From the NCBI RefSeq assembly GCF_014596575.1, contig NZ_NASZ01000001.1:186001-250000 (forward strand): 64,000 bases of DNA. Direction: 5' to 3'. Positions 8,869 through 16,650 of this stretch are shown in pieces; within the stretch, counting starts at the first letter, position 1; the number at the start of each line of letters is the position of its first letter. A model generated the notes under the pieces. That model did not search any database. It was not told the DNA's origin and was given only the letters and a program-made list of their open reading frames with translations. This DNA comes from Flavobacterium pokkalii (lineage in GTDB: Bacteria > Bacteroidota > Bacteroidia > Flavobacteriales > Flavobacteriaceae). A program made the position numbers and the translations under genes.

Positions 8869-9624
8869 TTATTCTTCTCGTTGAATCATAGTTGCTGAAC
8901 CCTGAGCGGTACACATGACAACCAAATCAGAAATATTTACGTGATAAGGTCTGGAGATAACAAAATGAATAATGTCGGCAATATCTTCTGGTTTTAACGG
9001 GGTGAAACCCTTGTAAACATTACTCGCTTTTTCGATATCACCTTTAAAACGTACCTGACTGAATTCGGTTTCAACCAGTCCGGGGTGAATAGCTCCCACA
9101 CGAATTCCGTAAGGGTTTAAATCCATTTTCATTGCTTTGTTCAACGCATCTACAGCGTGTTTGGTGGCGCAATACACATTACCGTTTGGATAAACCTGTT
9201 TGGCAGCTGTGGAACCGATGTTGATGATGTGACCTGATTTTTGAGCAATCATTTTTGGAATTATTGCTTTCGAAACATATAAAAGTCCTTTCAGGTTGAT
9301 GTCAATCATATTTTCCCAGTCGTCTAAATCGCCGTCCTGAATTGGATCCAGACCGTGTGCATTTCCGGCATTATTAATTAAAATATCAATTTTAGAGAAG
9401 GCTTCGGGTAGGGAATTTATTTTTTCAAGAACGGTTTTTTTGTCGCTTACATCAAATTCCAGACTGTAAACCTTTGTCAGTTGACTTAATTCTTTTTCCA
9501 GCTCTTCCAGTCGGTTTTTGCGTCTTCCGCAAAGAATAAGGTTGTAATTATTTTGTGCCAAAAGTTGAGCCGTTGCTTTTCCAATTCCGCTGGTGGCTCC
9601 GGTTATTAATGCTGTTTTATTCAT
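8869..9624 (-). CDS. Short-chain dehydrogenase/reductase, YdfG-like
   Basis: 251 aa classical SDR. The NADP-binding motif TGATSGIGKATA is at residues 8-19, followed by CGRRKNR (Arg pair favouring NADP), NNAGNAHG, the catalytic Ser in NIGSTAAKQVYPNG, and YCATKHA with Tyr and Lys. The C-terminal YHVNISDLVVMCTAQGSA segment matches the YdfG group (3-hydroxy acid / serine dehydrogenases). The substrate is inferred only. It is flanked by a terminator and by a long gap, so it stands alone. Confidence 0.9.
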   Translation of the reverse strand: MNKTALITGATSGIGKATAQLLAQNNYNLILCGRRKNRLEELEKELSQLTKVYSLEFDVSDKKTVLEKINSLPEAFSKIDILINNAGNAHGLDPIQDGDLDDWENMIDINLKGLLYVSKAIIPKMIAQKSGHIINIGSTAAKQVYPNGNVYCATKHAVDALNKAMKMDLNPYGIRVGAIHPGLVETEFSQVRFKGDIEKASNVYKGFTPLKPEDIADIIHFVISRPYHVNISDLVVMCTAQGSATMIQREE

Positions 9625-9982
9625 GATTTAATTGAAGTATTTTTTGTCGATTCTAAAAATAAGTTGCTGTTGTTTATTTGCGAAGAAATAAAATATTACA
9701 GCAGAATAAATTTCCGGAAAGGAACAAATGTCAGATTTATTTCTAAAGGCTTTAATTTCTGTTGTTTAGATTTGCTTTTTTTTGAAATAAAAGAGATTTT
9801 GCTTTTTTTCAAAGACTAATTTTTAAAGTTCTTAAAATTATGGAAATTGTATCATAATTCGTCCTTAAAATTGCAGTATTGGCAGAAGTTTTAACCATTT
9901 TTTAACATCTTACCTTTAAAAAAAAATTCAATTTGCACTCTCAAAACTAAGGCATTAAATTCAAGGAATTAAAAATAATTTT
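9625..9982. other. 358-nt gene-free upstream region of the moxR-bat operon
   Basis: AT-rich DNA between divergent genes (SDR on minus, moxR on plus). No ORF with coding character was seen. It ends in a leader containing ATTTGCACTCTCAA, also found before pheS (20762-20775), which fits a flavobacterial -7 box plus start region. No hairpin repeat of the families found elsewhere in the window was seen here. Confidence 0.6.
9928..9936 (+). promoter_or_regulatory. Putative -7 promoter box for the moxR-bat operon
   Basis: TCAATTTGC matches the Bacteroidota box TAnnTTTG at all but one position. It lies 46 nt upstream of the moxR ATG. The identical flank ATTTGCACTCTCAA precedes pheS. No convincing -33 TTG was identified. 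Confidence 0.4.
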
Positions 9983-10987
9983 ATGGAAGAGAATACAGCG
10001 ACTTTAGACATTAGAGCGATCAATGAAAAGATAGAAAGAGAAAGTGCTTTTATAGACCTTCTTACTATGGAAATGAATAAGGTGATTGTGGGTCAGAAGC
10101 ACATGGTTGAACGATTATTGATTGGATTATTAGGGCAAGGACATATTTTGCTTGAAGGAGTTCCGGGATTGGCTAAGACTTTAGCTATTAATACCCTTTC
10201 GCAAGCGGTTCATGGTTCATTCAGCCGAATTCAGTTTACACCGGATTTATTACCTGCCGATGTTATTGGAACGATGATTTACAATATTAAGCAAAATGAA
10301 TTCTCGATTAAAAAAGGACCTATTTTTGCTAATTTCGTTCTTGCCGATGAGATCAACCGTGCTCCTGCTAAGGTACAATCTGCTTTGTTAGAGGCCATGC
10401 AGGAAAAACAGGTTACCATTGGTGATACTACTTTTAAATTAGAAAAACCATTTTTGGTTTTAGCTACACAAAACCCAATTGAGCAGGAAGGAACTTACCA
10501 ATTGCCGGAAGCTCAGGTGGATCGTTTTATGCTGAAAACGGTTATTGATTATCCAAAAATGGACGAAGAGCGTTTGGTAATTCGTCAAAACCTTTCCGGA
10601 AATTACGACAAAGTAAATCAGGTGGTTTCTATCGAACAAATTTTGCGTGCGCAACAGGCGGTTCGTGAAGTATATATGGATGAAAAAATCGAGAAATATA
10701 TTCTGGATATCATTTTTGCGACACGTTATCCGGAGAAATATAAATTGGCAGACTTAAAACCTTTAATCAGTTTTGGATCTTCGCCTCGTGGAAGTATCAA
10801 TTTGGCAACAGCGGCAAAATGTTATGCTTTTATCAAACGCAGAGGTTATGTAATTCCTGAGGATGTTCGTGCTGTGGTTCATGATGTGTTGCGTCACAGA
10901 GTTGGAGTGACTTATGAGGCAGAAGCTGAAAATATTACTTCGGTTGATATCATCAATAAAATTATAAACGAAGTAGAAGTACCTTAA
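9983..10987 (+). CDS. MoxR-family AAA+ ATPase
   Basis: 334 aa. Walker A GVPGLAKT is at residues 59-66, Walker B VLADEINRAP follows, with sensor-1 LATQNP and the arginine-rich FGSSPRG segment. MoxR ATPases are thought to act as chaperones that mature or insert metal/cofactor proteins with partner vWA proteins. It is the first gene of an eight-gene moxR-DUF58-bat operon, all on plus with short gaps. It is complete at the family's usual length. The downstream 82-nt gap contains repeated CAGTT/AACTG words. Confidence 0.95.
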   Translation: MEENTATLDIRAINEKIERESAFIDLLTMEMNKVIVGQKHMVERLLIGLLGQGHILLEGVPGLAKTLAINTLSQAVHGSFSRIQFTPDLLPADVIGTMIYNIKQNEFSIKKGPIFANFVLADEINRAPAKVQSALLEAMQEKQVTIGDTTFKLEKPFLVLATQNPIEQEGTYQLPEAQVDRFMLKTVIDYPKMDEERLVIRQNLSGNYDKVNQVVSIEQILRAQQAVREVYMDEKIEKYILDIIFATRYPEKYKLADLKPLISFGSSPRGSINLATAAKCYAFIKRRGYVIPEDVRAVVHDVLRHRVGVTYEAEAENITSVDIINKIINEVEVP

Positions 10988-10994
10988 TTTAGTT

Positions 10995-11066
10995 TGCAGT
11001 TATCAGTTGTCAGTTGACAGTAATCTGTTTAACTGACAACAAACAACCGACAACCGACAACTGAAA
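10995..11066. repeat. CAGTT-word hairpin between moxR and the DUF58 gene
   Basis: GTTGTCAGTT (11006-11015) pairs perfectly with AACTGACAAC (11031-11040), and CAGTTGTC (11004-11011) with GACAACTG (11056-11063). The region is made of repeated CAGTT and CAACTG words and sits inside the operon. Confidence 0.75.
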
Positions 11067-11069
11067 AAA

Positions 11070-11933
11070 ATGGATACAAAAGAGCTTTTAAAAAAAGTAC
11101 GAAAAATAGAAATCAAAACCCGAAGACTGAGCGATCATATCTTCTCCGGGGAATATCATACTTCTTTCAAAGGGCGTGGAATGACTTTTAGTGAGGTACG
11201 TCAATACCAATATGGTGATGATATTCGAAACATTGATTGGAATGTTACCGCCCGTTATAACGAAGCTCACGTAAAAGTCTTTGAAGAAGAACGCGAATTG
11301 ACCATGATGCTGATGGTGGATATTTCAGGTTCGGAGAGTTTTGGTTCCAAAAATCAATTTAAAAAAGACATCGTAACAGAAATTGCTGCCACGATGGCTT
11401 TTTCGGCTACACAAAACAATGATAAAATTGGTTTGATTTTGTTTTCGGACCAAATCGAATTGTATATTCCGCCCAAGAAAGGACGTTCGCACGTATTGCG
11501 AATTATTCGTGAATTAATCGAGTTTGAACCCAAAAGTCATAAAACGGATATTGCTCAGGCCTTGAAGTTTTTGTCGAGTACACAAAAAAAGAAAGCGATT
11601 GTTTTTATGATTTCCGATTTCATGGCGAGCGATTATGAGCAAACGCTGAAAATTGCGTCTAAAAAACATGATTTGACGGGAATTCGTGTCTATGATATTC
11701 GCGAAGAGAAAATGCCAAATCTGGGAATGGTTCCAATGCTGGATGCTGAAACCGGCGAAATGCAATTGGTAGACACCGGTTCAAAAGCCGTTCGAATGAG
11801 TTATGAAAAATATTATCATGACCAATTGAATTATTTCAAAGAAACTTTCAGTAAATCAGGTTCAGGCGTAGTAAATACAAGAGTTGACGAAAGTTACGTA
11901 ACCAAATTACTGGGCTATTTCAAATCGAGATAA
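11070..11933 (+). CDS. DUF58 domain protein of the Bat operon
   Basis: 287 aa, soluble. It has the DUF58 core with GEYHTSFKGRGMTFSEVRQYQ, then YGDDIRNIDWNVTAR, followed by a vWA-like segment VDISGSESFGS (DxSxS metal site intact) and VFMISDFM. DUF58 proteins accompany MoxR ATPases and BatA/B in Bacteroidota, and the set is linked to aerotolerance and envelope stress in Bacteroides fragilis and Leptospira. Exact biochemical role unknown. It follows moxR by 82 nt and precedes an exported two-TM protein. Confidence 0.92.
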   Translation: MDTKELLKKVRKIEIKTRRLSDHIFSGEYHTSFKGRGMTFSEVRQYQYGDDIRNIDWNVTARYNEAHVKVFEEERELTMMLMVDISGSESFGSKNQFKKDIVTEIAATMAFSATQNNDKIGLILFSDQIELYIPPKKGRSHVLRIIRELIEFEPKSHKTDIAQALKFLSSTQKKKAIVFMISDFMASDYEQTLKIASKKHDLTGIRVYDIREEKMPNLGMVPMLDAETGEMQLVDTGSKAVRMSYEKYYHDQLNYFKETFSKSGSGVVNTRVDESYVTKLLGYFKSR

Positions 11934-11991
11934 AGCATTCTCTCAGCCTTCCAACAAAGGAAAGGAGTTGAAAAACAAATGTTTTAAAAAC

Positions 11992-13620
11992 ATGAAAAAA
12001 CAAATATTCTTCTTATTACTTCTGTTTTCTACTGCCATTTTTGCTCAAAAAAGAGTAGAAACAAGTATCGATACCACTAAAAATAAAATAGGAGCCGAGT
12101 TCAAACTGACTTTAAAAACTTCGGTAGATACTTTGTCTAAGGTTGTTTTTCCAAATTTAAAAAGCCTTGGTGCTCTTGAAGTAATCCAGTCTTATCCTAT
12201 TGATACGGTAAAAAATAACGACCGTTATGAGTTGATTAAAAAATATGGCTTAACACAGTTTGACTCCGGACGTTATGTGATTCCGGCGGTGAAAATCGTA
12301 ATTAACAACAAACCGTATTTGAGTGATTCGATTGCGGTTGAGGTGGCCAATGTTCCCGTGGATACTTTAAAGCAAAAAATGTATGACATTAAGGATATTC
12401 AGCCGGCTACTTATTCAATAGGTAATTGGTGGAAATATCTTTTGGGATTTTTGCTTATTCATATAATTGCTGCGGGGGTATATTTCTTCTTAAAGCATAA
12501 GCAAAAGAAAAAAATAGAAGAAGAAGTTTATAAAACGCCAATTGAAAAAGCAACCAGTTTATTGAATAATCTGGAAAAGAAAGAGCTTTGGCAAAAAGGA
12601 GCAATAAAGGAATATTATAGCGAACTGACTGATATTGCCCGAAATTATATCGAAGAAGCGATAGAAATTCCGGCAATGGAAAGCACCACATCTGAATTGA
12701 TTGCAGGATTGAGAGCGGCTTCGGTAAAAAAGAAAATGACCGTTACGGCTGAGACAATCGAAAATTTAGAAAGGGTTTTAAAACAGGCCGATTTAGTAAA
12801 ATTTGCCAAATCAAAACCTTTGGAATATGAAATTACCGAGGATAAAAATAAAATACAAAAAGCGATTTTAACACTGGATAGTTCGATTCCGGTTGAAATT
12901 CCGGAGGAAGAAGATGTTTTACTGAATGAAGTTCAAAGACAAAAACAAATTGCACTTCAATTAAAGAAAAAAAGAAACAATCGTATTGTTATCAGTGTAG
13001 CTTCTGTTCTTTTTTTATTGTTAGCCACTACTTTTTATTTGATGGCAACCAGAGGATTTGATTATGTAAAAGACAATCTTATCGGTCATCCGTCAAAAGA
13101 ATTATTGGAAGGTGAATGGGTAAAAAGTGAATACGGAAATCCGGCCGTTCAGATAGAAACCCCTAAAGTTTTGGTGCGTACCGATTTGACAAAATCCTTG
13201 CCTAAAGAGGGAATGGCATTAATTAAAGAAATGCAATCTTTTGTTTATGGAAGTTTGATTGATGATTTTTATTTGATGGTTTCAACTCTCAAGTACAAAC
13301 AAGAAGGACAAATAGATTTGAAAAAATCGATGGATGGTTCATTACAGGCTATGGAGTCCCAAGGCGCGCAAAATATGATTGTGAAACAGGAAGACTATGA
13401 GACTAAGGAGGGAATTACGGGTTTAAAAGCTTATGGAACTTTCTCCAGAGTAAGTCCGATAACTAATGATCAGCAAAGAATGTATTATGAAGTTTTGATG
13501 TTTAGTCAGGAAGGTGGTTTACAACAGATATTGATTTTACATCAGGAAGGAGACAAGTATGCAAATGAAATTTCGGAAAGAGTGTTAAGTTCCGTTGAAT
13601 TAAAAAATGAAGGCAGATAA
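11992..13620 (+). CDS. Unnamed two-TM Bat-operon protein
   Basis: 542 aa from the ATG at 11992 (MKKQIFFLLLLFSTAIFAQ, a signal peptide). A TTG at 11968 preceded by AAAGGAG is an alternative start. Order of parts: a signal peptide, a periplasmic beta-rich region like the N-terminus of BatD (about 20-145), TM near 147-167, a cytoplasmic helical region with a long Lys-rich stretch, TM near 330-348, then about 190 residues outside. It occupies the usual place between DUF58 and batA. No catalytic motif was found; it is probably a membrane scaffold of the Bat complex. Its stop overlaps the batA start by one base (TAATG). Confidence 0.8.
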   Translation: MKKQIFFLLLLFSTAIFAQKRVETSIDTTKNKIGAEFKLTLKTSVDTLSKVVFPNLKSLGALEVIQSYPIDTVKNNDRYELIKKYGLTQFDSGRYVIPAVKIVINNKPYLSDSIAVEVANVPVDTLKQKMYDIKDIQPATYSIGNWWKYLLGFLLIHIIAAGVYFFLKHKQKKKIEEEVYKTPIEKATSLLNNLEKKELWQKGAIKEYYSELTDIARNYIEEAIEIPAMESTTSELIAGLRAASVKKKMTVTAETIENLERVLKQADLVKFAKSKPLEYEITEDKNKIQKAILTLDSSIPVEIPEEEDVLLNEVQRQKQIALQLKKKRNNRIVISVASVLFLLLATTFYLMATRGFDYVKDNLIGHPSKELLEGEWVKSEYGNPAVQIETPKVLVRTDLTKSLPKEGMALIKEMQSFVYGSLIDDFYLMVSTLKYKQEGQIDLKKSMDGSLQAMESQGAQNMIVKQEDYETKEGITGLKAYGTFSRVSPITNDQQRMYYEVLMFSQEGGLQQILILHQEGDKYANEISERVLSSVELKNEGR

Positions 13621-14621
13621 TGGTAAAAATAACTTTTTTAAATCCGGAGTTTTTTTGGTTGTTTCTTTTGATTCCATTGGCCATTATTTGGCTGGTTTTA
13701 AAAAGAAATCAGCAATCGGCAACTTTAAAAGTGAGTTCGATAAAAGGTTTTAAAACCAAGCAATCTACTTTAGCAAAGCTAAAACCTTATTTAAATGTAT
13801 TGCGTCTTTTGGCTTTAAGTTCTTTAATTGTGGCACTGGCGAGACCCAGAACAGTGGATATTAGCAATAGAACTAAAACTACTAAAGGAATTGATATTGT
13901 AATGGCAGTGGACGTTTCAGGAAGTATGCTGGCCAAAGATTTAAAGCCTAACCGTATGGAAGCTTTAAAAAGAGTAGCTACTGATTTCGTTGAACAACGA
14001 CCTAATGACCGAATTGGATTAGTGGTTTATGCTTCTGAAGCTTATACTAAAACGCCCGTAACCAGTGATAAAGCCATTGTAGAACAGGCGATTGAAAGTA
14101 TTAAATATGATAATGTTTTACAGGACGGAACCGGAATAGGAATGGGATTGGCAACAGCCGTAAACCGATTAAAAGACAGTCAGGCTAAGAGTAAAGTGAT
14201 TATTTTATTGACGGACGGAGTAAATAACGCCGGATTTATCGAGCCGGAAACGGCCGCTGATATCGCCAAACAATACGGTATAAAAGTATATACCATCGGA
14301 ATTGGAACTAACGGAATGGCGGAGTTTCCTTATGCAGTAGCTCCAAACGGACAATTTTTGTTCCAAATGATGAAGGTGGAAATTGATGAAAGACTGATGA
14401 AAAGTATCGCTGCCAAAACGGACGGAACCTATTTCAGAGCAACGAGTAACAGTAAATTAGCAGAGATTTATAACGAAATCAACAAACTGGAAACAACCGA
14501 AATACAGGAATTAAAGTTTTATGATTATGATGAAAAATACCGCCCTTTTGTGTGGTTAGCCGGTATTTTAGTTTTAATCGAAATTGGATTGCGAAATACA
14601 GTTTACAGAAGCTTTATATAA
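13620..14621 (+). CDS. batA: BatA, membrane vWA-domain protein
   Basis: 333 aa. Two N-terminal TM helices (about residues 11-27 and 59-75), a vWA domain with MIDAS motif DVSGS at 98-102, LLTDGVNNAG later, and a C-terminal TM (about 307-325). The layout is that of BatA, which with BatB forms membrane vWA pairs served by MoxR. The start overlaps the previous stop, indicating translational coupling. The MIDAS residues are complete, so metal-dependent protein binding should be retained. Confidence 0.93.
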   Translation: MVKITFLNPEFFWLFLLIPLAIIWLVLKRNQQSATLKVSSIKGFKTKQSTLAKLKPYLNVLRLLALSSLIVALARPRTVDISNRTKTTKGIDIVMAVDVSGSMLAKDLKPNRMEALKRVATDFVEQRPNDRIGLVVYASEAYTKTPVTSDKAIVEQAIESIKYDNVLQDGTGIGMGLATAVNRLKDSQAKSKVIILLTDGVNNAGFIEPETAADIAKQYGIKVYTIGIGTNGMAEFPYAVAPNGQFLFQMMKVEIDERLMKSIAAKTDGTYFRATSNSKLAEIYNEINKLETTEIQELKFYDYDEKYRPFVWLAGILVLIEIGLRNTVYRSFI

Positions 14622-14640
14622 AAAGATTTATTGAATGAAG

Positions 14641-14693
14641 ATTAACGATTTTTGATCTTTGATTTGGCACTTCAGCAATCAAAAATCGTTAAT
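14641..14693. repeat. Perfect 16-nt inverted repeat between batA and batB
   Basis: ATTAACGATTTTTGAT at 14641-14656 pairs perfectly with 14678-14693 across a 21-nt loop; a partial third copy (CAATCAAAAATTA) follows up to the batB ATG. There is no T-run after it, so it does not look like a terminator. Confidence 0.85.
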
Positions 14694-14711
14694 CAACAAT
14701 CAAAAATTATT

Positions 14712-15746
14712 ATGGAATTAGACGAAAAAAAATATTTGTACTTACTGATTGTATTGCCTCTTGTGGTTTTACTTTTTCTGATGAATATGTATTGGAAAAA
14801 GAAAAAACAAAAGGAATTTGGCGATTTGGAAATCATCAATAAACTTAGTCCGGAACGTTCGGTTTTTAAACCCGTTTTAAAATTGATTGTTCTTTTGTTG
14901 GCTTTATTAGCTTTGATTATCGGATTAGTCAATCCAAAAATCGGGACCAAATTAGAAACGGTAAAACGCGAAGGAATCGACATTGTTTTTGCAATGGACG
15001 TTTCTAAAAGTATGCTCGCAGAAGACGTTGCTCCAAATCGTTTGGAGAAGAGCAAGCAAATTGTTTCGCAAATTATCAATCAGTTAGGAAGCGACCGCAT
15101 CGGAATTGTGGCTTATGCCGGAAGCGCTTTCCCGGTTTTGCCCATCACGACCGATTACAGCGTAGCCAAAATGTTTTTGCAAAGCATGAATACCGATATT
15201 GTTTCTTCGCAGGGAACTTCTTTGGATGAAGCCATCAGATTGTCAGGGACTTATTTTGATGATAAAAGCAAAACTTCCAAGTTGGTGATTATGCTTTCGG
15301 ACGGAGAAGACCATTCGGAAGGTGCCGAAGCCGCTGCCGAAGAAGCCAATAAAATGGGAATGCGCATTATTACGGTAGGAATCGGGACTGAAAAAGGTGG
15401 AACGATTCCGTTAAAAGTCAACGGAGTGGTTCAAAGTTACAAGAGGGATAAAAATGATGAGGTAGTAGTAACTAAGTTAAATCAGTCCGGGCTTGAAGAA
15501 ATTGCCAAAGCAACGAAAGGCGGTTATGTGAATGGAAATAATACCAAAGAAGTATTGGATTACATCAAAAAAACCTTGGATAATATTCAGAAAACCGAAT
15601 TTGAATCGACACAAATGGCCGATTTTGAATCTCAATTTCAGTGGTTTTTAGGATTTGCTTTTCTGTTGTTGTTTGTGGATATTTTCCTTTTGGAGAAAAA
15701 AACCAATTGGGTGAAGAAGTTAAACTTATTTAACGAAGAAAAATAA
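14712..15746 (+). CDS. batB: BatB, membrane vWA-domain protein
   Basis: 344 aa from the ATG at 14712 (MELDEKKYLYLLIVL). The longer frame starts at a TTG inside the inverted repeat and is unlikely. N-terminal TM (about 8-25) and a second TM (56-72) precede a vWA domain with MIDAS DVSKS at 96-100 and LSDGEDHSEG; a C-terminal TM lies near 309-326. Paralogous to the preceding batA. Expected partner of BatA in the aerotolerance complex. Confidence 0.93.
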   Translation: MELDEKKYLYLLIVLPLVVLLFLMNMYWKKKKQKEFGDLEIINKLSPERSVFKPVLKLIVLLLALLALIIGLVNPKIGTKLETVKREGIDIVFAMDVSKSMLAEDVAPNRLEKSKQIVSQIINQLGSDRIGIVAYAGSAFPVLPITTDYSVAKMFLQSMNTDIVSSQGTSLDEAIRLSGTYFDDKSKTSKLVIMLSDGEDHSEGAEAAAEEANKMGMRIITVGIGTEKGGTIPLKVNGVVQSYKRDKNDEVVVTKLNQSGLEEIAKATKGGYVNGNNTKEVLDYIKKTLDNIQKTEFESTQMADFESQFQWFLGFAFLLLFVDIFLLEKKTNWVKKLNLFNEEK

Positions 15747-15782
15747 ATGGCATTTCTCGGTTTAGAGAAAGAACATAAAAAA

Positions 15783-16568
15783 ATGAAAATGGAGAATTGT
15801 AGCAAATACGGATTTACTTTTTTTACTTTCCTTTTTATCGGATTGGGAACTGCTATGGCGCAGCAAAAAGATAAGACCCTGCCTAAAGCTAATGAAGAAT
15901 ATGATCAAAATAAATATGCAGAGGCAGAAGCGGATTACAGAATATCGAATTCAAAATTTCCTAATCGTTCTGTGGCGCCTTACAATTTAGGAAATGCAAT
16001 TTATAAGCAAAATCAAGCTTCGGAAGCTAAATACGCTTATGCAAAAGCACTAAAAAATGCCCGTTCGCGAGTTCAAAAACACAAGGCTTATCACAATTTA
16101 GGAAATGTGTTTATGAAGGAGAAAAACTATTCTGAAGCTGTTGAAGCGTATAAAAATGCTTTGAGAAACGGCCCTTCGGATGAGGAAACCCGATACAACT
16201 TTGCCTTAGCTAAAAAAATGCTGAAAGAAAATCCGCCTAAGGATAATAAAGATAAAAACGATAAGAATAAAGATAAAAACAAGGATAAGGACAAAGACAA
16301 AAATAATAAGGATAACAAAGATCAGAATAAGGATAACAAGGACAAAAACGATAAAAACAAAGACAAAAACGATCCTAATAAAGATAAAAAAGACGGTAAA
16401 GACAAACAGGATCAAAATCAGCAGCCAAAACCACAACCGGGTGGAATTTCTAAAGACCGCTTAGAGAATTTATTGGATGCGGTAAATAACGAAGAGAAGA
16501 AAATTCAGGATAAAGTAAAAGCCAGAAAAGAAAAAGGAAGACCTGTTCAAACCGATAAAGATTGGTAA
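15783..16568 (+). CDS. batC: BatC, TPR protein with a Lys/Asp/Asn-rich tract
   Basis: 261 aa from the Met at 15783; in-frame ATGs at 15747 and 15789 are alternatives. A signal-peptide-like segment (FTFFTFLFIGLGTAMAQ) is followed by TPR repeats (about residues 35-148). Residues about 152-210 are almost only Lys, Asp, Asn and a few Gln, encoded at about 16236-16412, and are surely disordered. The tail ISKDRLENLLDAVNNEEKKIQ is conserved in BatC. TPR proteins in this operon are thought to bridge Bat partners. The tract is near the C-terminus and in frame, so the gene is intact. Confidence 0.88.
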   Translation: MKMENCSKYGFTFFTFLFIGLGTAMAQQKDKTLPKANEEYDQNKYAEAEADYRISNSKFPNRSVAPYNLGNAIYKQNQASEAKYAYAKALKNARSRVQKHKAYHNLGNVFMKEKNYSEAVEAYKNALRNGPSDEETRYNFALAKKMLKENPPKDNKDKNDKNKDKNKDKDKDKNNKDNKDQNKDNKDKNDKNKDKNDPNKDKKDGKDKQDQNQQPKPQPGGISKDRLENLLDAVNNEEKKIQDKVKARKEKGRPVQTDKDW

Positions 16569-16576
16569 AATTTAGT

Positions 16577-16625
16577 TTAATCGTTTAATCGCTTTTTGTA
16601 TTTACAGAAATGATTAAACGATTAA
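16577..16625. repeat. 14-nt perfect inverted repeat between batC and batD
   Basis: TTAATCGTTTAATC (16577-16590) pairs with 16612-16625. The flanks continue the same TTTAA words (GTTAAACTATTTAAAC). Confidence 0.82.
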
Positions 16626-16650
16626 GCAGTTAAACTATTTAAACAATTCG

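Noticed and set aside
14641..14693. Terminator within the bat operon
   Set aside because: The perfect stem has no T-run, and vWA genes on both sides are expected to be co-transcribed.
16127..16436. Long reading frames on the minus strand across the batC tract
   Set aside because: They are the reverse of the Lys/Asp/Asn codons and give artificial Leu/Phe/Ile-rich runs.
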